A DNA stretch of 64,000 nucleotides from Salinicoccus sediminis (GCF_000986795.1 NZ_LAYZ01000001.1:62001-126000), one strand, 5' to 3'; counted from the first letter of the stretch, positions 27,681-36,454 are shown. Program-made: numbers and translations. Notes: generated by a model not told the origin, from the sequence alone.

Positions 27681-29546
27681 ATGTCTTCGATCAGAGTGCT
27701 TGATCCAAAAATACAGAACAAAATAGCCGCAGGTGAAGTGGTGGAGCGTCCGAGTTCCGTCGTCAAGGAGCTGATTGAGAACTCCCTTGATGCAAATGCG
27801 GATGAAATCGAAGTATTCATCGAGGAATCCGGCATGAAGCTGATCCGCATCGTCGATAACGGTGACGGCATCCATCAGACGGATGCGCCGCTTTTGTTCC
27901 AGAGGCATGCCACGAGCAAGATAGGCGATGACTACGATCTTTTCCAGATCCGCTCGCTCGGATTCCGCGGCGAGGCGCTGGCGAGTATCGGCGCTGTGGC
28001 CAAAGTGAAGGTGGAAACAAAGCACCTGGACGGAGAGCCGGTCACCATCCGGTTTGAAGGCGGGGAACTGAAGGAACAGGGACCCGGCAAAGAGCGCCAG
28101 GGGACGGATATATCCATCAGTGAACTGTTCTTCAACACACCGGCCCGTCTGAAGTATGTCAGATCCATGCGGACCGAGAGCGGCAAGATCATTGATATCA
28201 TCCAGAGGATGGCACTTGCCTACCCGGGTGTCAGCTTCAGACTGACACTCGATCACAGTGAGAAGCTCTACACGAAGGGCAACGGCAATTTAAAGGAGGT
28301 CATCAGTGACATATACGGCCTCAATATTGCCCGCCACGCTGTAAGAATCGAGGCTCAGGATGCTGATTTCAGAATAACGGGGTATGCGATACGGCCGGAA
28401 GTGAACCGCAGCAACAGGAACTACATCAATCTTTCAGTGAACCAGCGGCATATCAGGAATTTCAGGCTGTCGCAGTCCATCATCAACGCCTACCATACAC
28501 TGCTTGCCAAGGAGAAGTACCCGATTGTCGTCATCGATATGGAGATGGATCCGAAGATTGTGGACGTCAACGTGCACCCGGCCAAGATAGAAGTCCGGTT
28601 CTCCAAAGAGAAGGAGCTGAACGGACTGCTTGAATCGGCCGTGCGCACGTCACTCAAGGATGAGATGCTGATTCCGGATGTGTCAAAACAGGTTAAAGGA
28701 CCAAAACCCAGAGCAGAGCAGTCCGCCATTGATTTCACCGTGCGGGAAGAACCGGCCCCTGTGGAACGTACACGCCATAATGAAGACAGGACTGTAGCGG
28801 AGCCGGGGGCCTACAGAAGTGAACAGAGGGAGACATACAGAACATCGAACGGCGAGGCGGAGGTCCCGGCTGCAAAAACTCCTGTGCCAGAGCCTGCGGA
28901 AGAACCGCTTCCGCAGGGGGAAACGGTGGATGAGACCCCGCGGGAAGAAAGGGTGAAGGAGAAGCTCCCCTACCTTGAGATCGTGGGCCAGCTTCACGGC
29001 ACATATATCATCCTCCAGAATGAGTCCGGGATGTATATGATGGACCAGCATGCTGCGCAGGAACGCATAAAATATGAATTCTACTATGGTCGTATCAATG
29101 CGGATGCAGATGCCGGCGTGCCGCTCCTCATCCCGTACACCTTTGAGTTCCCGCTGGATGATATAATAACCATAGACGAGAAACTGAAAGATCTGAGCCG
29201 CCTCGGTTTTGAAATTGAAAAGAGTGGCGTGAAGCAGTATTCGGTGACCCGTCATCCTTCCTGGGTTGATGAAAGGAATCCGGAAGCCGACATTGAACAG
29301 CTGATCCATTTCGTGGCGGAGAAAGACCACTTCAGTGTGAGTGAATACCGCGAGGAGATGTCGATCATGATGAGCTGCAAACAATCCATAAAAGCGAATC
29401 ACTATCTGGATAAAAAGCACATGGCGGCACTGCTTGAAGAACTCGGCAGGTGCGATTCGCCGTATACCTGTCCGCACGGCAGGCCGGTCATCATCCATAT
29501 GACCACCTATGAAATCGAGCGGATGTTCAACCGAATAATGAAATAG
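27681..29546 (+). CDS. mutL: DNA mismatch repair protein MutL
   Basis: MutL couples mismatch recognition to strand incision. The 621-residue protein has the GHKL ATPase motifs (KIAAGEVVERPSSVVKELIENSLDA is visible as IAAGEVVERPSSVVKELIEN and DNGDGI, RHATSKI, GFRGEAL). A variable linker lies at about residues 335-430. The C-terminal endonuclease motif DQHAAQERIKYE is intact, so it is expected to nick DNA itself, as in bacteria lacking MutH. CPHGRP near the C-terminus is the usual metal-site motif. It is in one operon with mutS. Confidence 0.98.
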   Translation: MSSIRVLDPKIQNKIAAGEVVERPSSVVKELIENSLDANADEIEVFIEESGMKLIRIVDNGDGIHQTDAPLLFQRHATSKIGDDYDLFQIRSLGFRGEALASIGAVAKVKVETKHLDGEPVTIRFEGGELKEQGPGKERQGTDISISELFFNTPARLKYVRSMRTESGKIIDIIQRMALAYPGVSFRLTLDHSEKLYTKGNGNLKEVISDIYGLNIARHAVRIEAQDADFRITGYAIRPEVNRSNRNYINLSVNQRHIRNFRLSQSIINAYHTLLAKEKYPIVVIDMEMDPKIVDVNVHPAKIEVRFSKEKELNGLLESAVRTSLKDEMLIPDVSKQVKGPKPRAEQSAIDFTVREEPAPVERTRHNEDRTVAEPGAYRSEQRETYRTSNGEAEVPAAKTPVPEPAEEPLPQGETVDETPREERVKEKLPYLEIVGQLHGTYIILQNESGMYMMDQHAAQERIKYEFYYGRINADADAGVPLLIPYTFEFPLDDIITIDEKLKDLSRLGFEIEKSGVKQYSVTRHPSWVDERNPEADIEQLIHFVAEKDHFSVSEYREEMSIMMSCKQSIKANHYLDKKHMAALLEELGRCDSPYTCPHGRPVIIHMTTYEIERMFNRIMK

Positions 29547-29558
29547 GGGGAAGCAGGC

Positions 29559-30434
29559 ATGAAGATCAGCGAGCAGTATATTGAAAATGAGGGCAGGCGC
29601 ATACGGGTCAAGGTTTTCATGCCCCGTAACCCCATCTGTGCCATTCAGGTCATGCACGGCATGGCGGAACACATGGATAGATACGATGAGATGAACACCT
29701 GGCTTGCCATGAATGACTGCATGGTCATCATGCATGACCACCGGGGGCACGGCAGGGACGCAGAGACCCCGGGGCATTTTGATGATTTCGGCCAGCTTGT
29801 CAGTGACGCGGAAGCGGTCTCCGGAATCATCCCCGTGACGCTCAAAAAATTCATTCTTGGGCACTCCATGGGTTCCATTGCAGCCCGCCGGCTTCTGGAG
29901 CGCCCCCTCTATGACGGCGGCATCATCGTGGGGACCGGCAACAGGGACAACTTCCTGGACAGTGCGGCAATACCGGGGCTGGCCGCCCTCGCCGGTGTCA
30001 GGGGAAAACAAAAATCCCGCACAGTAAATACGCTTGCCTTCCTTGGTTATGATGACGCATTCAGGGGTACCCAAAAGAACAGGTGGCTCTGCAGTGACCC
30101 GGAGGTTGTAAGGATGTACAATGAAGATCCACTTTGCGGTTTCCTGATGTCTAACGCTGCATTACATGAAATTGTAAAAAATATCAGGGAATCCGGGAAA
30201 CAAAAGAATCTGAAGGCACTTGCCCCTGATGTGCCCGTACTTCTGATCGGCGGGAAAGATGATCCTTTTTCGAACTTCGGCAGGGATATACGGACGCTTG
30301 CCCGGACACTGATCCGGTTTACCGATTCTGTAACTGTACAGCTCTATGACGACAGCAGGCATGAAGTCCTGTTCGAAAAGAACCGTGAACAGGTATATAA
30401 CAGATTATTCGAGTGGGTGATGAGGAATGTCTAA
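29559..30434 (+). CDS. Alpha/beta hydrolase, monoacylglycerol-lipase-like
   Basis: This 291-residue protein belongs to the lysophospholipase/monoacylglycerol lipase group of serine hydrolases. The oxyanion motif HGMAEHMDRY is at about residue 32, MHDHRGHG follows, and the nucleophile is the Ser of GHSMG at about residue 104. The catalytic His is in DDSRHEVLFE, and an Asp in GGKDDPF is the likely third member. There is no signal peptide, so it acts inside the cell, perhaps on membrane lipid breakdown products. It lies between mutL and miaA as in staphylococci and overlaps miaA by 8 bases. Confidence 0.9.
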   Translation: MKISEQYIENEGRRIRVKVFMPRNPICAIQVMHGMAEHMDRYDEMNTWLAMNDCMVIMHDHRGHGRDAETPGHFDDFGQLVSDAEAVSGIIPVTLKKFILGHSMGSIAARRLLERPLYDGGIIVGTGNRDNFLDSAAIPGLAALAGVRGKQKSRTVNTLAFLGYDDAFRGTQKNRWLCSDPEVVRMYNEDPLCGFLMSNAALHEIVKNIRESGKQKNLKALAPDVPVLLIGGKDDPFSNFGRDIRTLARTLIRFTDSVTVQLYDDSRHEVLFEKNREQVYNRLFEWVMRNV

Positions 30435-31371
30435 ACTGAAGAAAGTCCTGATTCTGATAGGTCCGACAGCCATAGGCAAGACGGCGCTCAGTATTGAAAT
30501 CGCCAAAAAGTTCAACCTTGAAATCATCAGCGGTGACTCCATGCAGGTATACCGGGGGATGGATATCGGTACAGGAAAGATCAGGGAAGAGGAAAAGGAG
30601 GACATCAGGCATCACATGATCGATGTCATAGAACCAGAATCCTCCTTTTCCGTCCAGGAGTTCCAAAAGCATGTGACTGAAATCATTGACGAAATCCATG
30701 AGGATGACCGAATACCATTTATCGTCGGCGGGACGGGTCATTATATCCGTGCGTTGATCCATGGTTACGAATTTGATGAAGAGGATGACAAAGAGAAACG
30801 GGAATTGACGGAAACGCTCGAACAGCTGGGTTCGAGTGTCCTGCACGACCGGCTGAAGAAGATCGATCCGAAGGTTGCGGCGGAAATCCATCCGAACAAC
30901 CGCAAGCGCGTCATCCGCATGCTGGTGAAATTTGAACTGAGCGACAGGATAAGCAACCGGATCGGTCCCGGCTACACAGATGACATGAAATATGATACAT
31001 TTATAGTAGGATTGACACGTGAACGGAAACATATACATGCGAATATCGAATCGCGGGTGGATCAGATGTTCGAACGCGGCCTTCCGGAAGAGGCACGCAA
31101 TCTGTTTGAAAACCGCTCCCCGTCAAAAACGGCTTCCGCTGCCATCGGATACAAGGAATTCCTGCCATATTTCGAGGGCGCTGCCGATCTGGAAAGTGTC
31201 AAAGAACTGATCAGGCAGAACACGAGGCAGTATGCCAAGCGTCAACTGACATTTTTCAAAAACCAGCTTCCGGTTGAATGGTATGATCTGGACAAAGTAC
31301 AGAAGGATATAATCATGGAAGATATATATCAATTTCTGCATGCAAAGGAGAGAGAGAATCATGGCAAATGA
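30427..31371 (+). CDS. miaA: tRNA dimethylallyltransferase MiaA
   Basis: MiaA adds a dimethylallyl group to A37 of tRNAs that read codons starting with U. The 314-residue protein has the P-loop GPTAIGKTALS, the substrate motif SGDSMQVYRGMDIGTGK, the GGTGHYIRALIHG segment, and AIGYKEF. ATG 30427 overlaps the hydrolase end, and hfq begins within the last codons, so the genes are co-translated. The next modifying enzyme, MiaB, is often encoded near ricA, but is not in this window. Confidence 0.97.
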   Translation: MSKLKKVLILIGPTAIGKTALSIEIAKKFNLEIISGDSMQVYRGMDIGTGKIREEEKEDIRHHMIDVIEPESSFSVQEFQKHVTEIIDEIHEDDRIPFIVGGTGHYIRALIHGYEFDEEDDKEKRELTETLEQLGSSVLHDRLKKIDPKVAAEIHPNNRKRVIRMLVKFELSDRISNRIGPGYTDDMKYDTFIVGLTRERKHIHANIESRVDQMFERGLPEEARNLFENRSPSKTASAAIGYKEFLPYFEGAADLESVKELIRQNTRQYAKRQLTFFKNQLPVEWYDLDKVQKDIIMEDIYQFLHAKERENHGK

Positions 31372-31555
31372 TAATTTGCAGGACAAGTTTCTCAAAGACT
31401 TCAAAGAATCCGGAGTGGAAGTGACGGTGTTTCTGGTAAACGGTTTCCAGTTGAGGGGATCAGTCATCGATTTCGACAAGTTTGTGATACAGCTGCATTC
31501 CGGCGGCAAGGATCATCTGATCTACAAACACGCAATAAGCACATTCCTTAAGTAA
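31361..31555 (+). CDS. hfq: RNA chaperone Hfq
   Basis: Hfq is a hexameric Sm-like RNA-binding protein. The 64-residue protein begins MANDNLQDKFLKDFKESGVE and contains Sm1 (VTVFLVNGFQLRGSVIDFDKF) in two blocks and Sm2 with the proximal-face signature YKHAIST. The Sm1 segment has FDKFVIQL, near the usual FDQFVVLL. ATG 31361 with AAAGGAG at about 31345 is preferred; an earlier ATG at 31340 is inside miaA and has no ribosome binding site. It overlaps the miaA end by 11 bases and is closed by a terminator. Confidence 0.95.
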   Translation: MANDNLQDKFLKDFKESGVEVTVFLVNGFQLRGSVIDFDKFVIQLHSGGKDHLIYKHAISTFLK

Positions 31556-31560
31556 TGGAG

Positions 31561-31597
31561 AAGCATCCTGTTCCAGAGATGGAAAGGATGCTTTTTA
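31561..31597 (+). terminator. Terminator after hfq
   Basis: AAGCATCC (31561-31568) pairs with GGATGCTT (31586-31593), with an inner TTCC/GGAA stem, and is followed by TTTT. It ends the mutS-to-hfq operon and faces the converging peroxidase gene. Confidence 0.8.
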
Positions 31598-31603
31598 AGT
31601 GGG

Positions 31604-32095
31604 TCAGCCGAGACCGCGCAACAGGTTCTGGATATCATCTTCGAACGAGAATGGCGCCCGCTGCGGTGCATATCTGAAGGCGATCTTCCCTTCCCGCGAA
31701 ACCAGGAATTTTGTAAAATTCCATTTGATGCGGTTGATGAGAAGGCCGCTTTTGCCTTCGGTCAGGTATTTGTACAACGGATGGAGGGATTTGCCGACGA
31801 CATCGGTCTTTTCCATCACTCTGAAAGTCACGCCGTAGTCATTATTATAATGTGCCTTTGCCTCACTGGCATCGAGCGGTTCCTGATTCATGAAGTTATC
31901 CGAAGGGAAAGCGAGGATGACGAGCCCCTCGTCCTTGTATCTCTGATGGAGTGTTTCAAGGTCTGCAAGCTGATTTTTGAACCCGCACTCACTTGCGGTA
32001 TTGACGATCAGGACCACCCTGCCTTTAAAATCGGACATGCTTATGGTATTGCCCGCTTCGTCCTTTGCTTCCAGATCGTAAAAATTAGTTTTCAT
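31604..32095 (-). CDS. bsaA: Glutathione-peroxidase family protein with altered active site
   Basis: This 163-residue protein is a thiol peroxidase of the glutathione peroxidase family (BsaA group). The peroxidatic cysteine is Cys37 in TASECGF. The usual FPCNQF segment reads FPSDNF, so the tetrad glutamine is Asn67 and the second cysteine is lost. The Trp-Asn pair WNFTKFLV is kept. Cys37 is the only cysteine, so a standard two-cysteine thioredoxin cycle is not possible. ATG at 32095 is preferred over 32125 because AAAGGGG is 8 bases upstream. It is convergent with hfq and divergent from hflX, as in staphylococci. Activity should not be assumed. Confidence 0.85.
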   Translation of the reverse strand: MKTNFYDLEAKDEAGNTISMSDFKGRVVLIVNTASECGFKNQLADLETLHQRYKDEGLVILAFPSDNFMNQEPLDASEAKAHYNNDYGVTFRVMEKTDVVGKSLHPLYKYLTEGKSGLLINRIKWNFTKFLVSREGKIAFRYAPQRAPFSFEDDIQNLLRGLG

Positions 32096-32229
32096 GCCGT
32101 ACGGCCCCTTTCTGATCATGGGCATAAATATATTAATCTTTTACACATCCAGGCAGCCGGTTAAACATGATTTTTTGAAATGTCACAATCAGGGTAATTG
32201 ATATATAAAGAGAAAATGGAGGTGCTGTT

Positions 32230-33465
32230 ATGACAGAGGCATTCAAAGGGATCATCATAGCGGTTAACACACCCGGGAGGAAGAACATAGACTCCGAAGT
32301 GAATGAACTGGTCAGTCTTGCAGAGTCGATCGGTATTGAAATTACGGGTATCCATGTCCAGAACCGGGCGGCGATGGATCCAAGATCATATGCGGGCAGC
32401 GGCTTTTTAGATGAGATTGCCCCACAGTATGAGGAAGGCCCGCTTGACTATGTCATCGTAAACGATGAGATTACGGCGAGCCAGAACCGGTCGATCGAAG
32501 AGGTCATGGACACAAGGATCATCGACCGGACCCAGGTGATACTGGATATATTCAGCCTGAGGGCACACTCGAAAGCCGGGCAGCTGCAGGTTGAACTAGC
32601 GCAGCTGCAGTACCTTGTCCCGCGCCTGAGGGGGCAGGGCATCAACCTCTCACGGCTCGGGGCCGGCATCGGTACGAGAGGGCCGGGGGAGACGAAACTT
32701 GAGACGGACAGGCGGCATATCAACCAGCGTATCAAGGAAATCAGGAAACAGCTGAAAGTCATAGAATCCCACCGCGAGCGCTACAGGGAGAAGCGCAACC
32801 GGAATCAGGTGGTCAAAGTTTCCCTGATCGGCTATACGAATGCAGGGAAATCATCTCTGTTCAATACGATGGCCCAAAGCGATACGCTGGAGGAGAATGC
32901 GCTGTTTGCGACACTGGATCCGAAAACACGCAGGCTGATACTGCCGTCCGGGTTCGAGTGTGTCATTTCGGATACGGTCGGTTTTATACAGAACCTGCCG
33001 ACGACACTGGTCGAAAGTTTCAAGTCGACGCTTGAGGAGGCGGCGGACAGTGACTTCCTGATCCATGTGATCGACAACACTGCTGAAGATCTCGGGACAC
33101 ATTATGATACTGTGAAATCGCTTGTCAGACAGCTGGATATGGAGAACATTCCGTCGGTTGTGTTCTTCAACAAGACGGATATCGACGCCGGCAGATACTA
33201 TATTCCTTCCGAGACGCATGAATATGTCCACAAGGATATGGATCCGGCGGATATCAACGCCCTGCTCGAAGCATTCATGAAAAAGCATATGGACCCCTAT
33301 CAAGCGGCCATTCCGCTTGCCGAAACGCAGAAAATATATGACCTCAAACGGCATACCATAGTGGAAGAGGAAGTCCTCCAGGAAGAGGATGAGGAGTATC
33401 GCATAAAAGGTTATGAGCCGGAAGGTTCATGGAGTAAAAGAATTGTGGAAAGAAACGGGGAATAG
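32230..33465 (+). CDS. hflX: GTPase HflX
   Basis: HflX is a ribosome-associated GTPase that splits stalled or inactive 70S ribosomes. The 411-residue protein has the N-terminal HflX domain (GSGFLDEIAPQYEEG), a helical linker rich in Arg/Lys, and the G domain with GYTNAGKSS (G1), DTVGF (G3), and FNKTD (G4). GGAGGT precedes ATG 32230. The next gene, ynbB, starts 4 bases after its stop, as in Bacillus (ynbA-ynbB) and staphylococci. Confidence 0.95.
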   Translation: MTEAFKGIIIAVNTPGRKNIDSEVNELVSLAESIGIEITGIHVQNRAAMDPRSYAGSGFLDEIAPQYEEGPLDYVIVNDEITASQNRSIEEVMDTRIIDRTQVILDIFSLRAHSKAGQLQVELAQLQYLVPRLRGQGINLSRLGAGIGTRGPGETKLETDRRHINQRIKEIRKQLKVIESHRERYREKRNRNQVVKVSLIGYTNAGKSSLFNTMAQSDTLEENALFATLDPKTRRLILPSGFECVISDTVGFIQNLPTTLVESFKSTLEEAADSDFLIHVIDNTAEDLGTHYDTVKSLVRQLDMENIPSVVFFNKTDIDAGRYYIPSETHEYVHKDMDPADINALLEAFMKKHMDPYQAAIPLAETQKIYDLKRHTIVEEEVLQEEDEEYRIKGYEPEGSWSKRIVERNGE

Positions 33466-33469
33466 CAGC

Positions 33470-34726
33470 GTGCAGAATACAGACATTCAGATAGGAACAT
33501 TGATAGACGGGGCAATGGATGACATTGCACCGATCATGAAGGAAAATAAAAGGACAGCCAGATTCAATTTCAATAAGGTGATGAAGGCTTTCAACGAAAC
33601 CGGCGTGTCGGAGAGTGACTTCACCGGGACGACCGGCTACGGCTATGATGATACAGGCCGGGATAAACTCGAGGAAATCTACAGACAGGTGTTCAGGAGC
33701 GAGGACGCGCTTGTGCGCAGCCAGATCATCTCGGGCACCCATGCGATCAGCCTCTCACTGCTCGCACTTCTGGAAACAGGGGATGAACTCATCTACATCA
33801 GCGGCGAACCGTATGACACTCTGGAGAAAGTGATCGGTACGACGGCGGCGGACATCGGCAGCCTCACGGAGAAAGGTGTGCGCTACCGGGCAATCGACCT
33901 GGTGGATGACAGCTTCGATGAGGAAGAGATCATGGAATCAATTTCAGCCAGGACGAAGATGATCGCCATCCAGCGGTCGCGCGGCTACAGTATGCGGAAA
34001 TCGCTGACCATCGGCGAGATCGAAGCGATGATTGCGAAGATAAAGGAAAGGCATCCGGGAATCATAATTTTCGTGGACAACTGCTACGGCGAATTTGTGG
34101 AGAGACGGGAGCCCGTTGAAGCCGGTGCGGATATCATTGCGGGCAGCCTGATCAAAAACCCGGGCGGCGGCATCGCGAAAATGGGCGGCTATATCGCAGG
34201 ACGGAGAGATCTCATCGAACGCATCAGCTACAGGCTCACGGTGCCGGGCATCGGCAAGGAGATGGGCGCGAGCCTCACTGTGCTCACGGATATGTACCAG
34301 GGTTTCTTCCTCGCACCGCACACTGTCATCGAAAGCCTGAACGGTGCAGTGCTGACCAGCCGTCTGTTCCAAAAGGTGGGGCTGAAAACCGATCCGGCAC
34401 CGGATGCAGACAGAACCGACCTGATACAGAGCGTATCCTTCAATACGGAAGAGGAAATGATCACCTTCACCCGGATGATCCAGAAAGCATCCCCGGTGAA
34501 TTCGCAGTTCCTGCCCGTGCCGAGCGACATACCGGGGTATGAAAACCCCGTCATCATGGCAGCGGGCACTTTCGTGCAGGGTGCCTCGCTCGAACTCAGT
34601 GCAGACGGACCGATCCGTGCGCCGTATACAGTCTTTGTCCAGGGCGGGCTTGTATTCGAACATGTCGTCTATGCGCTGGAAGAGGCACTCAGAGAGATGA
34701 AAGAGAAAGAAATGATCAGCTTTTAA
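33470..34726 (+). CDS. ynbB: YnbB, PLP-dependent methionine gamma-lyase-like protein
   Basis: This protein of 418 residues belongs to the family called aluminum resistance protein or methionine gamma-lyase-like (YnbB), a fold-type I PLP enzyme. Conserved segments are TGYGYDDTGRDKLEEIYR, SGTHAISLSLLALLETGDE, DNCYGEFVE, and the PLP lysine in SLIKNPGGGIAKMGGY. GTG 33470 matches the usual family start and lies 4 bases after hflX; an in-frame ATG at 33413 overlaps hflX. The true reaction is uncertain; a lyase acting on a sulfur amino acid is the common guess. The next transcription unit is under SAM control. Confidence 0.88.
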   Translation: MQNTDIQIGTLIDGAMDDIAPIMKENKRTARFNFNKVMKAFNETGVSESDFTGTTGYGYDDTGRDKLEEIYRQVFRSEDALVRSQIISGTHAISLSLLALLETGDELIYISGEPYDTLEKVIGTTAADIGSLTEKGVRYRAIDLVDDSFDEEEIMESISARTKMIAIQRSRGYSMRKSLTIGEIEAMIAKIKERHPGIIIFVDNCYGEFVERREPVEAGADIIAGSLIKNPGGGIAKMGGYIAGRRDLIERISYRLTVPGIGKEMGASLTVLTDMYQGFFLAPHTVIESLNGAVLTSRLFQKVGLKTDPAPDADRTDLIQSVSFNTEEEMITFTRMIQKASPVNSQFLPVPSDIPGYENPVIMAAGTFVQGASLELSADGPIRAPYTVFVQGGLVFEHVVYALEEALREMKEKEMISF

Positions 34727-34768
34727 ACCTTGTTTTCCAGTATGAATAAACTTTCTCAATATTTATAT

Positions 34769-34797
34769 TTGACAGAATATTCGAACCCTTATATCAT
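34769..34797 (+). promoter_or_regulatory. Promoter of the S-box monooxygenase unit
   Basis: TTGACA at 34769-34774 and TATCAT at 34792-34797 with 17-base spacing lie about 30 bases before the SAM aptamer. Confidence 0.75.
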
Positions 34798-34824
34798 TAC
34801 ATCCAATATACAAATTAAATAGCA

Positions 34825-34937
34825 TTCCTTATCAAGAGCAGGGGAGGAAATTGGTCCCGTGATCCTGCGGCAACCTCACTTAATTCCAAGTAGAAAGGTG
34901 CCCATTCCAACAAGCATGTGCTTGAAAGATGAGGAAG
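34825..34937 (+). ncRNA. SAM-I riboswitch (S-box) before the flavin monooxygenase gene
   Basis: Typical S-box elements are visible: the P1 strands TTCCTTATC (34825-34833) and GATGAGGAA (34928-34936), AAGAGCAGGGGAGG, CGGCAACC, AGAAAGGTGCC, and GAAAGATGAGG. GGAAGAG at 34933-34939 can also pair with CTCTTCC of the terminator, giving an antiterminator. High SAM should therefore end transcription early. Confidence 0.95.
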
Positions 34938-34954
34938 AGTGTCTGTTGAAACCT

Positions 34955-34982
34955 ACCTCTTCCTTACAGGAAGAGGTTTTTT
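34955..34982 (+). terminator. Terminator of the SAM-I riboswitch
   Basis: A 10-bp stem (ACCTCTTCCT 34955-34964 with AGGAAGAGGT 34968-34977) is followed by TTTTTT. It is the off-state structure of the S-box just upstream. Confidence 0.92.
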
Positions 34983-35031
34983 AAATCCTGGTGTTTTGAT
35001 GGGAAATGTTTATGACAAGGAGAGATCATTT

Positions 35032-36414
35032 ATGAAAAAGCAAATTCGTTTCAATGGATTCACTTTGAACTCTGTAGCACCGCATTCACCGGGATTATGG
35101 CGCCATCCGGAAGATCAGGGGCAGCGCCACGGGGATCTCGACTACTGGACGGACATGGCCAGGCTTTTGGAAAAAGGGAAGTTTGATGCTGTGTTCCTGG
35201 CGGATGTGCTGGGAATCTATGATGTCTACGGAGACAGTCCCGATGCTGCGATTGAGCATGCCGTGCAGGTGCCGCTCCACAATACGCTCCTTCAAATATC
35301 TGCCATGGCTGCAGTGACAGAGCACATCGGTTTCGCCCCGACGTATTCGGCAACCTATACAGAACCGTATAAGCTTGCCCGTGATTTCTCAACACTGGAT
35401 CATCTGACAAAAGGGCGTGTGGCGTGGAATATTGTAACGTCATACTTGAAGAGTGAAGCGGTGAATCTCGGACTTGGCGACCAGATTGAACATGATAAGA
35501 GATACGACCGGGCAGATGAATACATGGATGTGGTCTATAAACTTTGGGAGCACAGCTGGGAAGAGGATGCGGTTGAAGCCAACCGTGAAACCGGCGTCTA
35601 TTCAAATCCTGATAAAGTCCATCCGATCAATCATAAAGGAGACTATTTCAGTGTCCCGGGCAGCCATCTGGTGGAACCTTCACCGCAGCGGACGCCTGTC
35701 CTGTTCCAGGCGGGGGCATTTGAAAAAGGAAAGGCATTCGCAGCCAAGCACGCTGAAGCGCTGTTCACCACACTGGCCAGCGACCTGGATGAACTGAAAG
35801 CATTTACAAAAGAGATCAGAGAACGTGCGGTAGATGCCGGCAGGGAAGCGGATGACATCAAGATATTCCCCGGCATTGTGCCGATTGTAGGGCGGACGGA
35901 AGAAGAGGCGCAGGAGAAATACGAAGAGCTCCTGTCATATGTCAGCTATGAAGGGACAGCCGCGATGCTCTCCGGACATACCGGCGTAGATTTCTCCAAA
36001 TATGACCCGGATCAGTATGTGGAAGATGTGACAACGAATGCGTCGCACGGATTCCTTAAGAAATATTCATCAAGTACAACCCGGAAATGGACAGTGCGTG
36101 AAGCGGTCCTCCATCACGGGCTCGGCATCGGGGCAACCAAAGTGGTCGGTACGCCCGAACAGATTGCCGATGCGCTCGAAGCGATGGCAAACGAGGGCGA
36201 TGCAGACGGCTTCAACATCATCCAGGCTGCAAGTCCGGTGACATTCGAAGACTTCATCGAACATGTGGTGCCGGTACTGCAGGCACGCGGCAGCTACAGG
36301 ACTGAATATGAAGCATCCACTTTACGGGAGAACCTCTTCGGCGCAGGCAGAGTACGGACTTCAAATAACCATCCTTCGAAAAAGAGTGTCGGATTATACG
36401 GAGTGAACGTTTAA
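35032..36414 (+). CDS. FMN-dependent monooxygenase, NtaA/SnaA/DszA type (LLM family)
   Basis: This 460-residue protein is a luciferase-like flavin monooxygenase of the NtaA/SnaA/DszA/SoxA group, which oxidises C-N or C-S compounds using FMNH2 from a separate reductase. It begins with KKQIRFNGFTLNS; family segments include PTYSATYTEPYKLARDFSTLDHLTKGRVAWNIVTS, visible as YKLARDFSTLDHLTKGR and AWNIVTS, and PVLFQAGAFEKGKAFAAKHA. ATG 35032 has AAGGAGA at 35014-35020; earlier in-frame starts lie in the riboswitch terminator. It is the only gene between an S-box and the next terminator, with no transporter or reductase beside it. SAM control suggests release of sulfur from an organic compound. Confidence 0.88.
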   Translation: MKKQIRFNGFTLNSVAPHSPGLWRHPEDQGQRHGDLDYWTDMARLLEKGKFDAVFLADVLGIYDVYGDSPDAAIEHAVQVPLHNTLLQISAMAAVTEHIGFAPTYSATYTEPYKLARDFSTLDHLTKGRVAWNIVTSYLKSEAVNLGLGDQIEHDKRYDRADEYMDVVYKLWEHSWEEDAVEANRETGVYSNPDKVHPINHKGDYFSVPGSHLVEPSPQRTPVLFQAGAFEKGKAFAAKHAEALFTTLASDLDELKAFTKEIRERAVDAGREADDIKIFPGIVPIVGRTEEEAQEKYEELLSYVSYEGTAAMLSGHTGVDFSKYDPDQYVEDVTTNASHGFLKKYSSSTTRKWTVREAVLHHGLGIGATKVVGTPEQIADALEAMANEGDADGFNIIQAASPVTFEDFIEHVVPVLQARGSYRTEYEASTLRENLFGAGRVRTSNNHPSKKSVGLYGVNV

Positions 36415-36424
36415 CACCTGCGGT

Positions 36425-36454
36425 AAAATCCTCTGAATAGTGCAGAGGATTTTT
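36425..36454 (+). terminator. Terminator after the flavin monooxygenase
   Basis: ATCCTCTG (36428-36435) pairs with CAGAGGAT (36443-36450); A-rich left flank and TTTT on the right complete the structure. Confidence 0.88.

Noticed and set aside
28683-30074. Long reverse-strand open frame of 463 codons across mutL and the hydrolase gene.
   Set aside because: It is antisense to two clearly identified genes, has no recognisable domain and no ribosome binding site; the high G+C third positions explain the lack of stops.
31985-31987. Possible selenocysteine at the peroxidase active site.
   Set aside because: The codon is TGC (cysteine) on the coding strand, not TGA.
34939-35031. Longer start of the flavin monooxygenase within the riboswitch region.
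   Set aside because: The added residues are encoded by the S-box terminator, and the ATG at 35032 has a proper ribosome binding site.
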